61,877 nt of DNA from an uncultured bacterium (GCA_902801025.1 CADCGZ010000006.1:1-61877); one strand, 5' to 3'. Shown: positions 50,946 through 59,376, counted from the stretch's first letter. Numbers and translations are program-made. The notes: a model not told the origin generated them from the letters alone.

Positions 50946-53672
50946 ATGAGCGACAACAGCGACAGCATCGACATCAGCCTGCAGTCCGACGACATCCGCC
51001 GCCGCGAGAGGAGCCGCCGCCGCCAGGGGCCCCTCTGGGGATTCCTCTCCGTCGCCGCGCACGTCGCGTTCTTCGCCGTCATCATCTTCTGCACTCCTGT
51101 GAAGGATCTCGTCTTCGAGGAGAAGGAGATGCCGCCCCCGAATCCGGCAGAGGACCTTTCGGCGGATCGCCTCGAGGACCTCTCCGAACGCCTCGAGGAG
51201 GCCCACAGGAACGAGCTTCTCGAGGAACTCGAGGAGATGCAGGCCGTCCTGCACAACATGGAGATGATGAAGCAGGAGCTTCTCGAGGACTACGACGACT
51301 TCGCCGAGGAGAACTCCAGGACGATGAAGGACGAGCTCGAGAAGCTGCTGGACGAGGCGGAGAAGGCCCAGCGCAAGGCGGTGGAGGAGCAGCCCAAGGT
51401 CGAGCAGAAGGTCGAGGAGGTGGTCCGCGAGGAGCAGCAGAACCTCGACGACGAGAACAGGCAGAAGAAGCTCCGCGAGCTCGCCGCGGACGTCATGCTC
51501 GAATCCGGCGCGAAGGTCGTCGACGAGATGGCGAAGGCCGTAAACGCGCTCGACAGGCTCCAGATCCAGGCCGAGTTCACTGGGCTCGCGAAGGCCGCCA
51601 AGGCCGCCGAGAAGGCGATGGATGCGCAGAAGGAGGTCGCCGCCAGGCAGGACGTCGCCCAGCGCGAAACAAACGAGACCGCGGCGAAGCTCGCGAAGGC
51701 GCTGGACCACAGCCGCGAGAAGGAGCAGAACGAGAAGTGGAAGCGCGAGCAGGAGCAGCGTCGCGACAAGGCTAAGGCGGACGCCGAGCAGGCGCACCAG
51801 CGCATGGAGCAGGCAAGGGCCGACCAGAAGAAGGCCGATGCCGAGAGGCAGGATGCCGAGAAGAGGCGCGAGACCGCGAATGCCGAGGGCGAGAAGGCGA
51901 AGAACGAGGAGAAGTCCCTCAGGGAGCAGGCTTCGAAGACCGAGGACAAGAACAAGGCGAACGAACTCCGCCAGAAGGCCGACGCCGCCTCGAGGCTCGC
52001 CCGCGAGAAGCGCGACGAGAGTCACAGGGCGAACGAAGAAGCCCGCCGCAGGCAGAACGAGTACAATTCCGCCGTTCACCGCGAAAAGAACGAGGAGCGC
52101 AGCGAGGAGCGCGCGCGGAAGAACGAGGAGGACGCAAAGGCGAACATCGCGAAAGCCGAGGAGCGCATACGCGAGAAGGAGAACGCCCTCATGGAAATCG
52201 AGAAGACCCGCCGCGAGAAGGGAACGCACGCCCAGGTCGAGAACCTGCAGAAGGTGCGCAAGGATCAGGAGGAGCTCGCGAAGAAGCTCGCCGCGGTCCG
52301 CGAAGCCCTCGCGAACGACACGCCCAGTCTCGAGAAGCTCGCGTCCGAGGAATTCCGTGACAGCGAGATGGTCCGCAGGAACCTCTCCTCCATGAAGCTC
52401 GTCGCCGCGTACGAACTCGCTAAGGAGATGGAGGCGAAGATCACCGAGAACTACAAGGACATCAAGGCGACCGAGACGGCGATAAGCCGCCGCATGAGCT
52501 ACAAGGCCGCGCAGAAGCTCACCGACGTCGCGCGCACCGAGCGCATGGAGCTCGACGAGAAGACCCGCGAGGCCCTCGAGGCGAGGGTGAGGACGAAGTC
52601 GGCCCTCGACGCGCAGAAGGTGGCGGAGGCCGATGTCATGCGCGAGGCGGACAACATTGTCGAGTCGTCGAAGGCCATGATGGAGGACGCCATGAAGATC
52701 GTCAAGCCCGACTTCGCGGCGAAGTCCTCCTCCGGGTCCAGGAGCTCCCGCGGCGAAAAGGTCGAATGGCTCACGGAGGAGAACTTCAAGGACAGGGATT
52801 CCGCGGAGGCCCGCGCCGAGCGCCTCGCGGCGATGAGCGCGGACGCCGACTACCAGCTCGCGCTCTCGGAGGCCGCCGCCGAGGACGAGTCGCAGCGCGT
52901 CAAGAACGTCGCCGCCGTCCAGCGCAATCGGCCCTCGTCGTTCGAAGGAGAGGGCGAAGCCGCGGCGCAGGGGATTCCCGGCTCGCAGAAGGCCGACGAC
53001 AGCGGCGGACGTCGTGCGAAGCAGGGAAGCGGCCAGAAGGACGCGCTCTTCGGCGGCGGCGGACCTGGTCCGCTGCAGGGCACGATGCCCGACCTCATCG
53101 CCGGCAACGTGGTGCGCTTCGGCAGGCTTCCGACGGGCGTCCAGGAGAACTTCGGCGGAATTCCCGCGAAGTGGATGTACGTCAACTCCTGGTATGTGAT
53201 CGGTCCGTTCCCGAACCCGAACCGCGTGAACCTCCGCCGCAAGTTCCCGCCGGAATCCGTCATAGACCTCGACGCGACCTATCCCGGCAAGGACGGCAAG
53301 ATGGTCGGCTGGCGGTTCATGCAGGCGCAGTCATCCGTCCGCGAATGGTGGGGTGCGCCGTTCAAGGCGCGCGTCAAGCTCAACGGCGACCACCAGTACG
53401 AAATCTGGTACGCGTACGCCGAAGTGTTCTCGGATACCGAGAACGACGTCTGGTTCGCCGTCGGATCTGACGACCGCAGCGACGTGTGGCTGAACGGACA
53501 GCCCGTCTGGGGGTCCTCCAACAAGCTCAAGCCCTGGCAGATCTCCGAGGGATTCCGGCTCGTGCATCTCAAGCGCGGGAGGAACCGCATCCTCATGCGC
53601 GTCGAGAACGGCTGGGGTCCGCTCGAATGGTCCCTCTGCATCGGCGTCGGCGAAGGCAACCCCTCGAAGTAA
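50946..53672 (+). CDS. Membrane-anchored giant coiled-coil protein with C-terminal PA14/sugar-binding-like domain
   Basis: 908 residues. A basic cytoplasmic tail (RRRERSRRRQGP) and one membrane helix (LWGFLSVAAHVAFFAVIIFCTP, ~29-50) are followed by a proline-rich turn. Then comes a very long Lys/Glu/Arg/Ala coiled coil, ~residues 70-600. A disordered Gly/Ser/Gln-rich stretch follows, then a compact C-terminal domain (~746-908: WYVIGPFPNPN, WFAVGSDDRSDVWLNGQPVW, GRNRILMRVENGWGPLEWSLCI) of PA14-like jelly-roll type. Topology and position after exbB-exbD match TolA or TonB, but it lacks a TonB C-domain. It likely spans the periplasm and pulls on the outer membrane, glycan or peptidoglycan. Confidence 0.8.
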   Translation: MSDNSDSIDISLQSDDIRRRERSRRRQGPLWGFLSVAAHVAFFAVIIFCTPVKDLVFEEKEMPPPNPAEDLSADRLEDLSERLEEAHRNELLEELEEMQAVLHNMEMMKQELLEDYDDFAEENSRTMKDELEKLLDEAEKAQRKAVEEQPKVEQKVEEVVREEQQNLDDENRQKKLRELAADVMLESGAKVVDEMAKAVNALDRLQIQAEFTGLAKAAKAAEKAMDAQKEVAARQDVAQRETNETAAKLAKALDHSREKEQNEKWKREQEQRRDKAKADAEQAHQRMEQARADQKKADAERQDAEKRRETANAEGEKAKNEEKSLREQASKTEDKNKANELRQKADAASRLAREKRDESHRANEEARRRQNEYNSAVHREKNEERSEERARKNEEDAKANIAKAEERIREKENALMEIEKTRREKGTHAQVENLQKVRKDQEELAKKLAAVREALANDTPSLEKLASEEFRDSEMVRRNLSSMKLVAAYELAKEMEAKITENYKDIKATETAISRRMSYKAAQKLTDVARTERMELDEKTREALEARVRTKSALDAQKVAEADVMREADNIVESSKAMMEDAMKIVKPDFAAKSSSGSRSSRGEKVEWLTEENFKDRDSAEARAERLAAMSADADYQLALSEAAAEDESQRVKNVAAVQRNRPSSFEGEGEAAAQGIPGSQKADDSGGRRAKQGSGQKDALFGGGGPGPLQGTMPDLIAGNVVRFGRLPTGVQENFGGIPAKWMYVNSWYVIGPFPNPNRVNLRRKFPPESVIDLDATYPGKDGKMVGWRFMQAQSSVREWWGAPFKARVKLNGDHQYEIWYAYAEVFSDTENDVWFAVGSDDRSDVWLNGQPVWGSSNKLKPWQISEGFRLVHLKRGRNRILMRVENGWGPLEWSLCIGVGEGNPSK

Positions 53673-53708
53673 CCACGCTGGCATTTCCGTCATGTCGTCG
53701 TCTATTTG

Positions 53709-53717
53709 TGGTATAAT
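53709..53717 (+). promoter_or_regulatory. Extended -10 promoter of thrS
   Basis: TGGTATAAT with TATAAT at 53712-53717, 44 bases before the ATG at 53762. The leader contains imperfect repeats (ACAGGAAAG, ACAGGTA, CAGGTAAA) but no clear T-box structure. Confidence 0.7.
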
Positions 53718-53761
53718 ATCCATTTCTTAACAGGAAAGAAACACAGGTACAGGTAAACGAC

Positions 53762-55483
53762 ATGGCAGAGATTACTTTGGAGCAACGTCGGCATAGCGCG
53801 GCCCATCTGATGGCACGCGCGGTAATGAACCTTTTTGAAGACGTGCAGGTCGACATCGGCCCGGCGACAGACGATGGCTTCTATTATGACTTCGACCTTC
53901 CCCACCGCCTTTCGCCCGAGGACTTCCCGAAGATCGAAGCCGAGATCGCGCGCATGATCGCGCTCGACGAGCCGTTCGTCAGGAAGGAGGTTTCCGCCGA
54001 CGAGGCGAAGAAACTTCTCGCGGGGCAGAAGTACAAGCTCGAGCGCCTTGCGGACGTCGTTGCAGACGGCGTCGCGATTTCCACCTATGCGGTCGGCGAA
54101 TATGTCGAGATGTGCCGTGGCCCCCATGTCGAGCATTCGAAGCAGATCGGCGTCGTGAAGCTCACGCGCGTCGCGGGAAGCTACTACCGCGGCGACGAGA
54201 AGAACAAGATGCTCCAGCGCATCTACGGCATCGTCGCGAAGGACCAGACGGAGCTCGACGAGATCGTTGCTCGCGCCGAGGAGGCGAAGCGCCGCGACCA
54301 CCGCAGGCTCGGCGTCGAACTCGATCTCTTCCACCTCGACCCGGAGGATCCTGGCCAGATATTCTGGCATCCGCGCGGCTGGTCGATTTACGTGACGCTC
54401 CAGGACTACATGCGCAGGAAGCTCGTCAAGGACGGCTACCGCGAGGTCAACACGCCCGCGATCATGCCGCGCTCGCTCTGGGAAAGGAGCGGCCACTGGG
54501 CGCACTACCAGCAGAACATGTTCATTACCGAGAGCGAGAAGCGCCTTTTCGCCGTGAAGCCCATGAACTGCCCGGGCGCGATCGAGATATTCAAGAGCCG
54601 CACGAGGAGCTACAAGGACCTTCCTCTCCGTCTCGCCGAGTTCGGCCACTGCGCTCGCAACGAGCCGAGCGGCACGCTCCACGGCATTATGCGTGTCCGC
54701 GGCTTCGTCCAGGACGACGCTCACATCCTCTGCACCGAGGAGCAAATCGAGGAGGAAGTCGCGAAGTTCTGTCGTCTACTGAAGGACGTCTACTCCGACT
54801 TCGGCTTTGACAAGAACCTTCTCATAAAGCTCTCGACGATGCCCGAGGACCATGTCGGCGACGAGGCGACGTGGCAGCACGCAGAAGCGGCGCTCGCGGC
54901 GGCTTGCAAGGCGGCTGGCATGGACTACGAGATCCAGCCGGGAGAGGGTGCGTTCTACGGGCCGAAGCTCGAGTTCACGCTCGTCGACGCGCTCGCGCGC
55001 CAGTGGCAGTGCGGCACGATCCAGCTCGACTACCAGCTTCCGAGCGCGGAACGCCTCAACGCAGAGTACATCGGCGCAGACGGAAAGAAGCACCATCCCG
55101 TGATGCTCCACCGCGCCGTCCTCGGCTCCCTCGAGCGCTTCATCGGCATCCTCATCGAGCACTACGCGGGCGCGTTCCCGGTCTGGCTCGCGCCAGAGCA
55201 GGTTCGCATACTCCCGATTTCCGACAAGGCGCTCGCCTATGCGGAGAAGGTGCGCGGCACACTTGCCGCGGAAGGCGTGCGCGTCGAAGTCGACGATTCC
55301 GCCGAGAAGCTCGGTGCGAAGATACGCGAGGCGTCGGCGTGGAAGGTTCCCTACAAGCTCGTGGTGGGACCGCGTGACGAGGCGGCGGGAACAGTTTCCG
55401 TTCGCAAGAGCGGCGAGGGCGATCTCGGCGCGATGTCGCTCGACGATTTCGTCGCGAAGATCCGCGGCGAGCTGGAGCCCTGA
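53762..55483 (+). CDS. thrS: Threonyl-tRNA synthetase lacking the TGS domain
   Basis: 573 residues, against ~640 for the usual enzyme. The protein begins directly with the editing domain (RRHSAAHLMARAVMNLF with HxxxH, and CRGPHVEHSKQIGVVKL). The class II core follows: motif 1 near HPRGWSIYVTLQDYMRR, motif 2 (EFGHCARNEPSGTLHGIMRVRGFVQDDAHI), and zinc ligands in AVKPMNCPGA and the later histidines. The anticodon-binding domain ends the protein. The N-terminal TGS domain is absent; the ATG at 53762 is the first possible start. Confidence 0.94.
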   Translation: MAEITLEQRRHSAAHLMARAVMNLFEDVQVDIGPATDDGFYYDFDLPHRLSPEDFPKIEAEIARMIALDEPFVRKEVSADEAKKLLAGQKYKLERLADVVADGVAISTYAVGEYVEMCRGPHVEHSKQIGVVKLTRVAGSYYRGDEKNKMLQRIYGIVAKDQTELDEIVARAEEAKRRDHRRLGVELDLFHLDPEDPGQIFWHPRGWSIYVTLQDYMRRKLVKDGYREVNTPAIMPRSLWERSGHWAHYQQNMFITESEKRLFAVKPMNCPGAIEIFKSRTRSYKDLPLRLAEFGHCARNEPSGTLHGIMRVRGFVQDDAHILCTEEQIEEEVAKFCRLLKDVYSDFGFDKNLLIKLSTMPEDHVGDEATWQHAEAALAAACKAAGMDYEIQPGEGAFYGPKLEFTLVDALARQWQCGTIQLDYQLPSAERLNAEYIGADGKKHHPVMLHRAVLGSLERFIGILIEHYAGAFPVWLAPEQVRILPISDKALAYAEKVRGTLAAEGVRVEVDDSAEKLGAKIREASAWKVPYKLVVGPRDEAAGTVSVRKSGEGDLGAMSLDDFVAKIRGELEP

Positions 55484-55503
55484 AGAGAGAAGGGAGATAC
55501 GCC

Positions 55504-56511
55504 ATGCTGACTTGGATGGATTCGCTTAAGGGCCGTTCTATGATGCGTCTCGCTTCGTTCACCGACGAGGAGATGCTGAATCTGATAGACCTTGCCGCCC
55601 AGCTCAAGGCGCGGCGCACGGCCGGAGTCAGGGGCAACCTGCTCCACAGGAAGAACATTGCGCTCATCTTCGAGAAGAGCTCGACGAGGACTCGCAATTC
55701 TACGCTCGTCGCCGTGCGCGACGAAGGCGGCAACGGCGAGTATCTGACCCGTCCCGACATCCACTTCGGCAAGAAGGAGTCCGTTAAGGACACGGCGCGT
55801 GTCTTGGGTCGCATCTACGACGGCATCCTCTTCCGCGGCTTCAAGCAGTCCGACTGCGAGGACCTTGCGAAGTACTCTGGCGTTCCGGTGTGGAACGGGC
55901 TTACCGACGACTACCACCCGACGCAGATCTTCGCGGACCTCCTGACCGTCCGCGAGACGTTTGGCTCGCTTGACGCCAACACCTGCATCGCCTACGTTGG
56001 CGACGGCCGCAACAATGTCGCGAACTCACTTATGATGGGCTGCGCGAAGTGCGGCGTCCGCTATGTCTGCTGCTGCCCCGACGAGCTTAGGCCCGACGAG
56101 AAGGTGCTTGCAGAGGCCGAGGAAGTCGCAAGGCGCAACGGCGTCGACATTCGCGTATTTAGCGACCCCAAGGAGGGCGTGAAGGGCGCGAATGTCCTCT
56201 ACACTGACGTGTGGGTTTCGATGGGCGAAGAGGCGAAGACGGCCGAGCGCATCAAGATGCTTCGCCCCTACCAGATCAACATGGATCTCATGAAGGCGAC
56301 TGGCAACCTCGAAGGGCAGCTCATGTTCCTTCACTGCCTCCCCGCGTTCCACGACTTCAACACCGAGGTCACGAAGGACTGCGGCGCCCTGGAAGTCACC
56401 GACGAGGTCTTCGAGTCAAAGTACTCCAAGGTCTTCGACGAGTCTGAGAACCGCATGCACACGATCAAGGCGCTTCTCGTCTCGGCTCTCTGCGACCGCG
56501 CCGCGCTCTGA
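55504..56511 (+). CDS. argF: Ornithine carbamoyltransferase
   Basis: 335 residues. Carbamoyl-phosphate site SSTRTR, then KESVKDTARVLGRIYDGILFRGF, the ornithine-side HPTQIFADLLTVRE, and HCLPAFHD with the catalytic cysteine, are all present. AAGGGAGA before the ATG is the ribosome binding site. It makes citrulline for argG. It follows thrS by 20 bases. A small hairpin (GACGCC-cgcc-GGCGTC, 56510-56525) follows the stop but has no T-tract. Confidence 0.94.
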   Translation: MLTWMDSLKGRSMMRLASFTDEEMLNLIDLAAQLKARRTAGVRGNLLHRKNIALIFEKSSTRTRNSTLVAVRDEGGNGEYLTRPDIHFGKKESVKDTARVLGRIYDGILFRGFKQSDCEDLAKYSGVPVWNGLTDDYHPTQIFADLLTVRETFGSLDANTCIAYVGDGRNNVANSLMMGCAKCGVRYVCCCPDELRPDEKVLAEAEEVARRNGVDIRVFSDPKEGVKGANVLYTDVWVSMGEEAKTAERIKMLRPYQINMDLMKATGNLEGQLMFLHCLPAFHDFNTEVTKDCGALEVTDEVFESKYSKVFDESENRMHTIKALLVSALCDRAAL

Positions 56512-57257
56512 CGCCCGCCGGCGTCTCGTCAGCTCGCTTAACCTTCTCCGCGCCACATCCGCACCCCGCGTAGCCGCCCCTTCGGGCTGCCTTCAGCAGG
56601 GGGATATGCGCCAGAATTGGCCTTGCCGCCTCTGACCCTATTCGACCCTGTTTTGTGCTGGGCTGGTTTGCCTGTCAATGTGCGGCTTTGTTTCGGGCAA
56701 CCGTGCTCGCCTTTCTGGGCGGGCGGCTTCTCCGTCCACGCGGCCGCTTGGCGTATACATATACGCCGTCGGGCCGCGGTCCTGTCGAATCCGCCGCGCC
56801 CAGAAAGGTTCCGCCCGCTTGTTTCTGTGGGCTTTCCGCTCGGCTTTCAGCCTCGCCCCTCAAAACGCTACGCGTTTTTCGGCGGTTACGCGGCCCGAAA
56901 CAAAGCCGCGCTTGGCACCCTCGGGAGTTCGGCGCGGTGCTCGGGGTCTCGGCCTCTCTCCCGCTCCCTGCGTCGCCGCTCCCGTCGTCTTCGCGGCGAT
57001 ACGCGCCGCAATGCTTCGTCGGTGGATACACCTCCTCGCCTTGCGACGTGTCTCACCGCGCATCCGACGAACCGCGTCGCCGCATGTCGCTCAGTTCGGC
57101 ACTCGCCCCCTCGTCCCTTGCCTCAAGCGGAGTCGCCGAAGGCGAGCTCAATGCGGGGCGCAAATCCGCCGCTGCCCTATCCGACCTTGACACTACTGAC
57201 GCTATCCGACCCTGCCATCTCCCCGCGGCAAATCCGCCGCGTGGAGCCGACAAGACA
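56512..57257. other. 746-bp GC-rich region without convincing genes, containing a nested inverted repeat
   Basis: Several long open frames exist on both strands, but their products are Arg/Ser/Pro-rich and unlike proteins, as expected for shadow frames in GC-rich DNA. Near 57175-57240 short words are duplicated (TATCCGACC twice, GCAAATCCGCCGC twice). The main structure is the inverted repeat listed separately at 56682-56909. Confidence 0.55.
56682..56909. repeat. 228-bp nested inverted repeat (three stacked stems)
   Basis: Outer arms: GCGGCTTTGTTTCGGGC (56682-56698) and its exact complement (56893-56909), 17 of 17. Middle arms: CCTTTCTGGGCG (56710-56721) with CGCCCAGAAAGG (56797-56808), 12 of 12, extended by CCGCC with one bulge. 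Inner: GGCGTATA-ca-TATACGCC at 56750-56767. All three are co-centred in order, so the sequence can form one long interrupted hairpin as RNA or a cruciform as DNA. Confidence 0.75.
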
Positions 57258-57463
57258 TGATTACCACAGTAAATTACCACAGTAGCGGGAGGTTATGATA
57301 TACTGTTCGGCATGAGATGGTGCAGGATAAATCTTCCAGATCGGTGCTATCACTTGATCAGCCGAGTGGCACACCGCGCGTTTGAAGGGGGCAAACTGCG
57401 AATCGAAAGGGCCGCGCCGCTATGACAAGGAAAACCTACTGTGGTAATTTACTGTGGCAATCA
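57258..57463 (+). mobile_element. MITE-like element copy 1 with relic of REP-associated tyrosine transposase
   Basis: 28-bp terminal inverted repeats (57258-57285 and 57436-57463) match at 27 of 28 positions. Each end is itself a tandem pair of a 13-base unit (ATTACCACAGTAA). Inside, TGATATACT (57296-57304) acts as a -10 box seven bases before ATG 57312. A 37-residue frame from there (RCYHLISRVAHRAF near the start) matches the N-terminus of REP-associated/IS200-like transposases, then stops at 57423-57425. Confidence 0.82.
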
Positions 57464-57525
57464 GGTCTGACCCTGTTGGCTCCAGAAGTGACCGCCCATA
57501 TAAACGAGCAGTGGGAGAAAAAATT

Positions 57526-58110
57526 ATGCGGATTGGAAAAATGACTTACGCGGTTGCTCTTGGCGCATTCATGCTCTCAGGCGGGTGTGATAGTCCGTTT
57601 CATCCTGAAAAAGGGATGACGCATGGAGACATTGTTGAACTTTGCGGTGGCACTTGGAGCATGGATACTGCATCCATTGCCTATTGTCAGAGGGTGTTTG
57701 GATATTCTTCGGACTTATTATCGGATAAACATTATCTTCAGCTGCAAACTAATGGAATCGCGCGCATTCATTGTTTCTGGGATTATGTTTCGGCTAAAGA
57801 CCCGTGGTGGAAGGACAGGTATGGATATGACGTGACCCTTTTTGAAAAAACCGTAACTGCAGGGGGAATCGGCAAGTGGAGTGTGGTGGCGCGCAAGGAT
57901 TTATGGTTAGAGCATGATACGAGTGCGGTTGAAGATGACTGGGAGTGGAAAGTCGTCTGCTATTCAATAGTAAGTGGTACTGAATATGAGTATAACTTTT
58001 ACTTAAGAAAAGATTCGAACGGCCTGTATTTGGGGGTTCCAATAACGACGCATAGTGGCAATGTTTGTGACTATATATGTTTCAGGAAAGTTGGGGGCAA
58101 AAGCAAATAG
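57526..58110 (+). CDS. Predicted lipoprotein, function unknown
   Basis: 194 residues from ATG 57526, preceded by GGGAGAAAAA. Lipobox LSGGC gives lipidated Cys21. Aromatic and charged beta-strand-like segments fill the rest (HYLQLQTNGIARIHCFWDYV, DLWLEHDTSAVEDDWEWKVV). GC content is clearly lower than in the core genes, suggesting recent acquisition. Upstream is element copy 1. No family is recognised. Confidence 0.72.
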   Translation: MRIGKMTYAVALGAFMLSGGCDSPFHPEKGMTHGDIVELCGGTWSMDTASIAYCQRVFGYSSDLLSDKHYLQLQTNGIARIHCFWDYVSAKDPWWKDRYGYDVTLFEKTVTAGGIGKWSVVARKDLWLEHDTSAVEDDWEWKVVCYSIVSGTEYEYNFYLRKDSNGLYLGVPITTHSGNVCDYICFRKVGGKSK

Positions 58111-58437
58111 GGACAGAACGGTGGTGGTGGGCGCCGAAACCTTGGCAAAAGGGTCTATATAACCGAGGTCACGACATACGACTACACTCCGGTCGATCCG
58201 AGCGATCCCGTCCTCCCGGTAGACACCCGCCCGCGCACTGTTGTCAGGAAGCTTAACAACATCGAATGCGAGCGCACGTACTACGTCTATTCGCCACTCA
58301 CCAACATCGTCGAGCGTGTCGGCACCCAAGGCGCGCCCTACGGCAGCACCAACTCCCTCCGCACCATCACGACCTTTTATCCCGCGGGAGGGCCGACCTC
58401 CGTGTCGGCCGCGGAGAATGAAGGGTCAGCGGCACCT
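58111..58437 (+). pseudogene. RHS/YD-repeat-like protein fragment
   Basis: Directly after the lipoprotein stop and in the same frame, the sequence reads GKRVYITEVTTYDYTPVD, then RTVVRKLNNIECERTYYVYS and NSLRTITTFYPAGG. The TYDYT/RTYYVYS periodicity is that of RHS/YD-repeat surface proteins. There is no start codon of its own and the frame is cut by element copy 2. It is a remnant of a larger gene. Confidence 0.6.
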
Positions 58438-58670
58438 ACAGGGTCAGACCTGATTACCACAGTAGATTGCCACAGTAGCGGGAGTTTATGATATACTGTT
58501 CGGCATGAGACGTTGCAGGATAAAGCTTCCAAATCGGTGCTGTCGCCTGATCAGTCGTGTCACCCACCGCGCGTTTGAAGGATGGCAAGCGGCGAATCGA
58601 AAGGGTCGCGCCGCTATGACAAGGAAAACCTACTGTGGCAATCTACTGTGGCAATCAAGTCTGACCCTGT
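58438..58670 (+). mobile_element. MITE-like element copy 2 (longest, with extended ends)
   Basis: Core 58451-58657. The inverted repeats here extend outward to 41 bp (58438-58478 and 58630-58670), beginning ACAGGGTCAGACC. An internal -10 box TATACT (58492-58497) precedes ATG 58505 by seven bases. The relic frame (RLISRVTHRAFEGW) stays open longer than in copy 1, to TAG-type stop beyond the right end. The element ends eight bases before the next gene's promoter. Confidence 0.83.
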
Positions 58671-58677
58671 TGCCCTC

Positions 58678-58686
58678 TGGTATAAT
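58678..58686 (+). promoter_or_regulatory. Extended -10 promoter of LRR-like gene
   Basis: TGGTATAAT with TATAAT at 58681-58686, six bases before the ATG at 58693. Leaderless start predicted. Confidence 0.68.
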
Positions 58687-58692
58687 ATCGGC

Positions 58693-59304
58693 ATGAGAAT
58701 ATTGGCGCTGTTGCTTGTGCTGTTTGGTCCGCTTGTGCTGTGGTCGGCGGACTGGTATTCCGTCCGTCTTCTCGCGAACCCCATCGTGCAGCCGGTGGAG
58801 CTTCCTGTGGCGGGGGGAGAGGTGGCTAGCCCCATTCTCGTTAAGACTGGGGAGGGTGTCGCGCGCGCTTTCGCGACAAATGCCGTTCCGTCTGGTAGCG
58901 TTCCGCTCGACTCGCTTGCGAGCATCCGCCGCCTCGACGTCGACTCGAGCGTGCGCCTCGTTCCCGCGCGGGCGTTCGAGAACTCGACAGATCTGCGAGT
59001 CGTCAGTTTTGAGGGGCGCGTCCGCCGCATCGAGAGCCGCGCCTTTGCCGGCGCTACGAACCTCACTGATATCGTCCTCCACGAGGCGACGTCGGTGCTT
59101 GTCGCGTCCAATGCGTTCGCGGGTTGCTCGCGTCGGCTGGCTTGCGTGTATCCGTTCTCCCCAGTCATGACGGCGCAGGATGGTGCCGCGCAGAGCGGAG
59201 CACCGATATTCCCGCGCGTCCTCTTCCTTAAGGGCGAGGCCCTAAAAAGCGAACTGTCGAACACGATGGGGTCGGACCCCATAGTAACCCAAGTATATCA
59301 ATAA
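58693..59304 (+). CDS. Secreted leucine-rich-repeat (BspA-like) short protein
   Basis: 203 residues from ATG 58693. Signal peptide MRILALLLVLFGPLVLWSA. Residues ~85-155 contain LRR_5/BspA-type repeats (SVRLVPARAFENSTDLRVVSFEGRVRRIESRAFAGATNLTDIVLHE). The last residues (NTMGSDPIVTQVYQ) come from a perfect palindrome ATGGGGTC-g-GACCCCAT at 59266-59282, so the natural C-terminus was probably replaced by a repeat. Its function is unknown; BspA-like repeats often bind host or surface proteins. Confidence 0.7.
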   Translation: MRILALLLVLFGPLVLWSADWYSVRLLANPIVQPVELPVAGGEVASPILVKTGEGVARAFATNAVPSGSVPLDSLASIRRLDVDSSVRLVPARAFENSTDLRVVSFEGRVRRIESRAFAGATNLTDIVLHEATSVLVASNAFAGCSRRLACVYPFSPVMTAQDGAAQSGAPIFPRVLFLKGEALKSELSNTMGSDPIVTQVYQ

Positions 59305-59330
59305 GCTGACCCTTTTCTTTGCCGCATGTC

Positions 59331-59368
59331 GAAACGGGCGCGGCACTTTGCCGCGCTTTCGTTTTTTT
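59331..59368 (+). terminator. Rho-independent terminator
   Basis: Stem GCGCGGC-acttt-GCCGCGC (59338-59356), outer GAAA/TTTC pairing, then a run of seven T (59362-59368). The T-run directly touches the -10 region of the next promoter. Confidence 0.85.
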
Positions 59369-59376
59369 GGTATAAT
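59368..59376 (+). promoter_or_regulatory. Extended -10 promoter of membrane protein gene
   Basis: TGGTATAAT with TATAAT at 59371-59376, sharing its first T with the terminator T-run. The leader to ATG 59419 is 42 bases. Confidence 0.65.

Noticed and set aside
53718..53761. T-box riboswitch in the thrS leader
   Set aside because: The leader is only 44 bases and lacks the T-box sequence and terminator.
56617..57285. 222-residue open frame and several overlapping ones in the GC-rich accessory region
   Set aside because: Products are Arg/Ser/Pro-rich, with no ribosome binding site and no family motif, and the frame runs through the nested inverted repeat and into the element end. They look like shadow frames of non-coding DNA.
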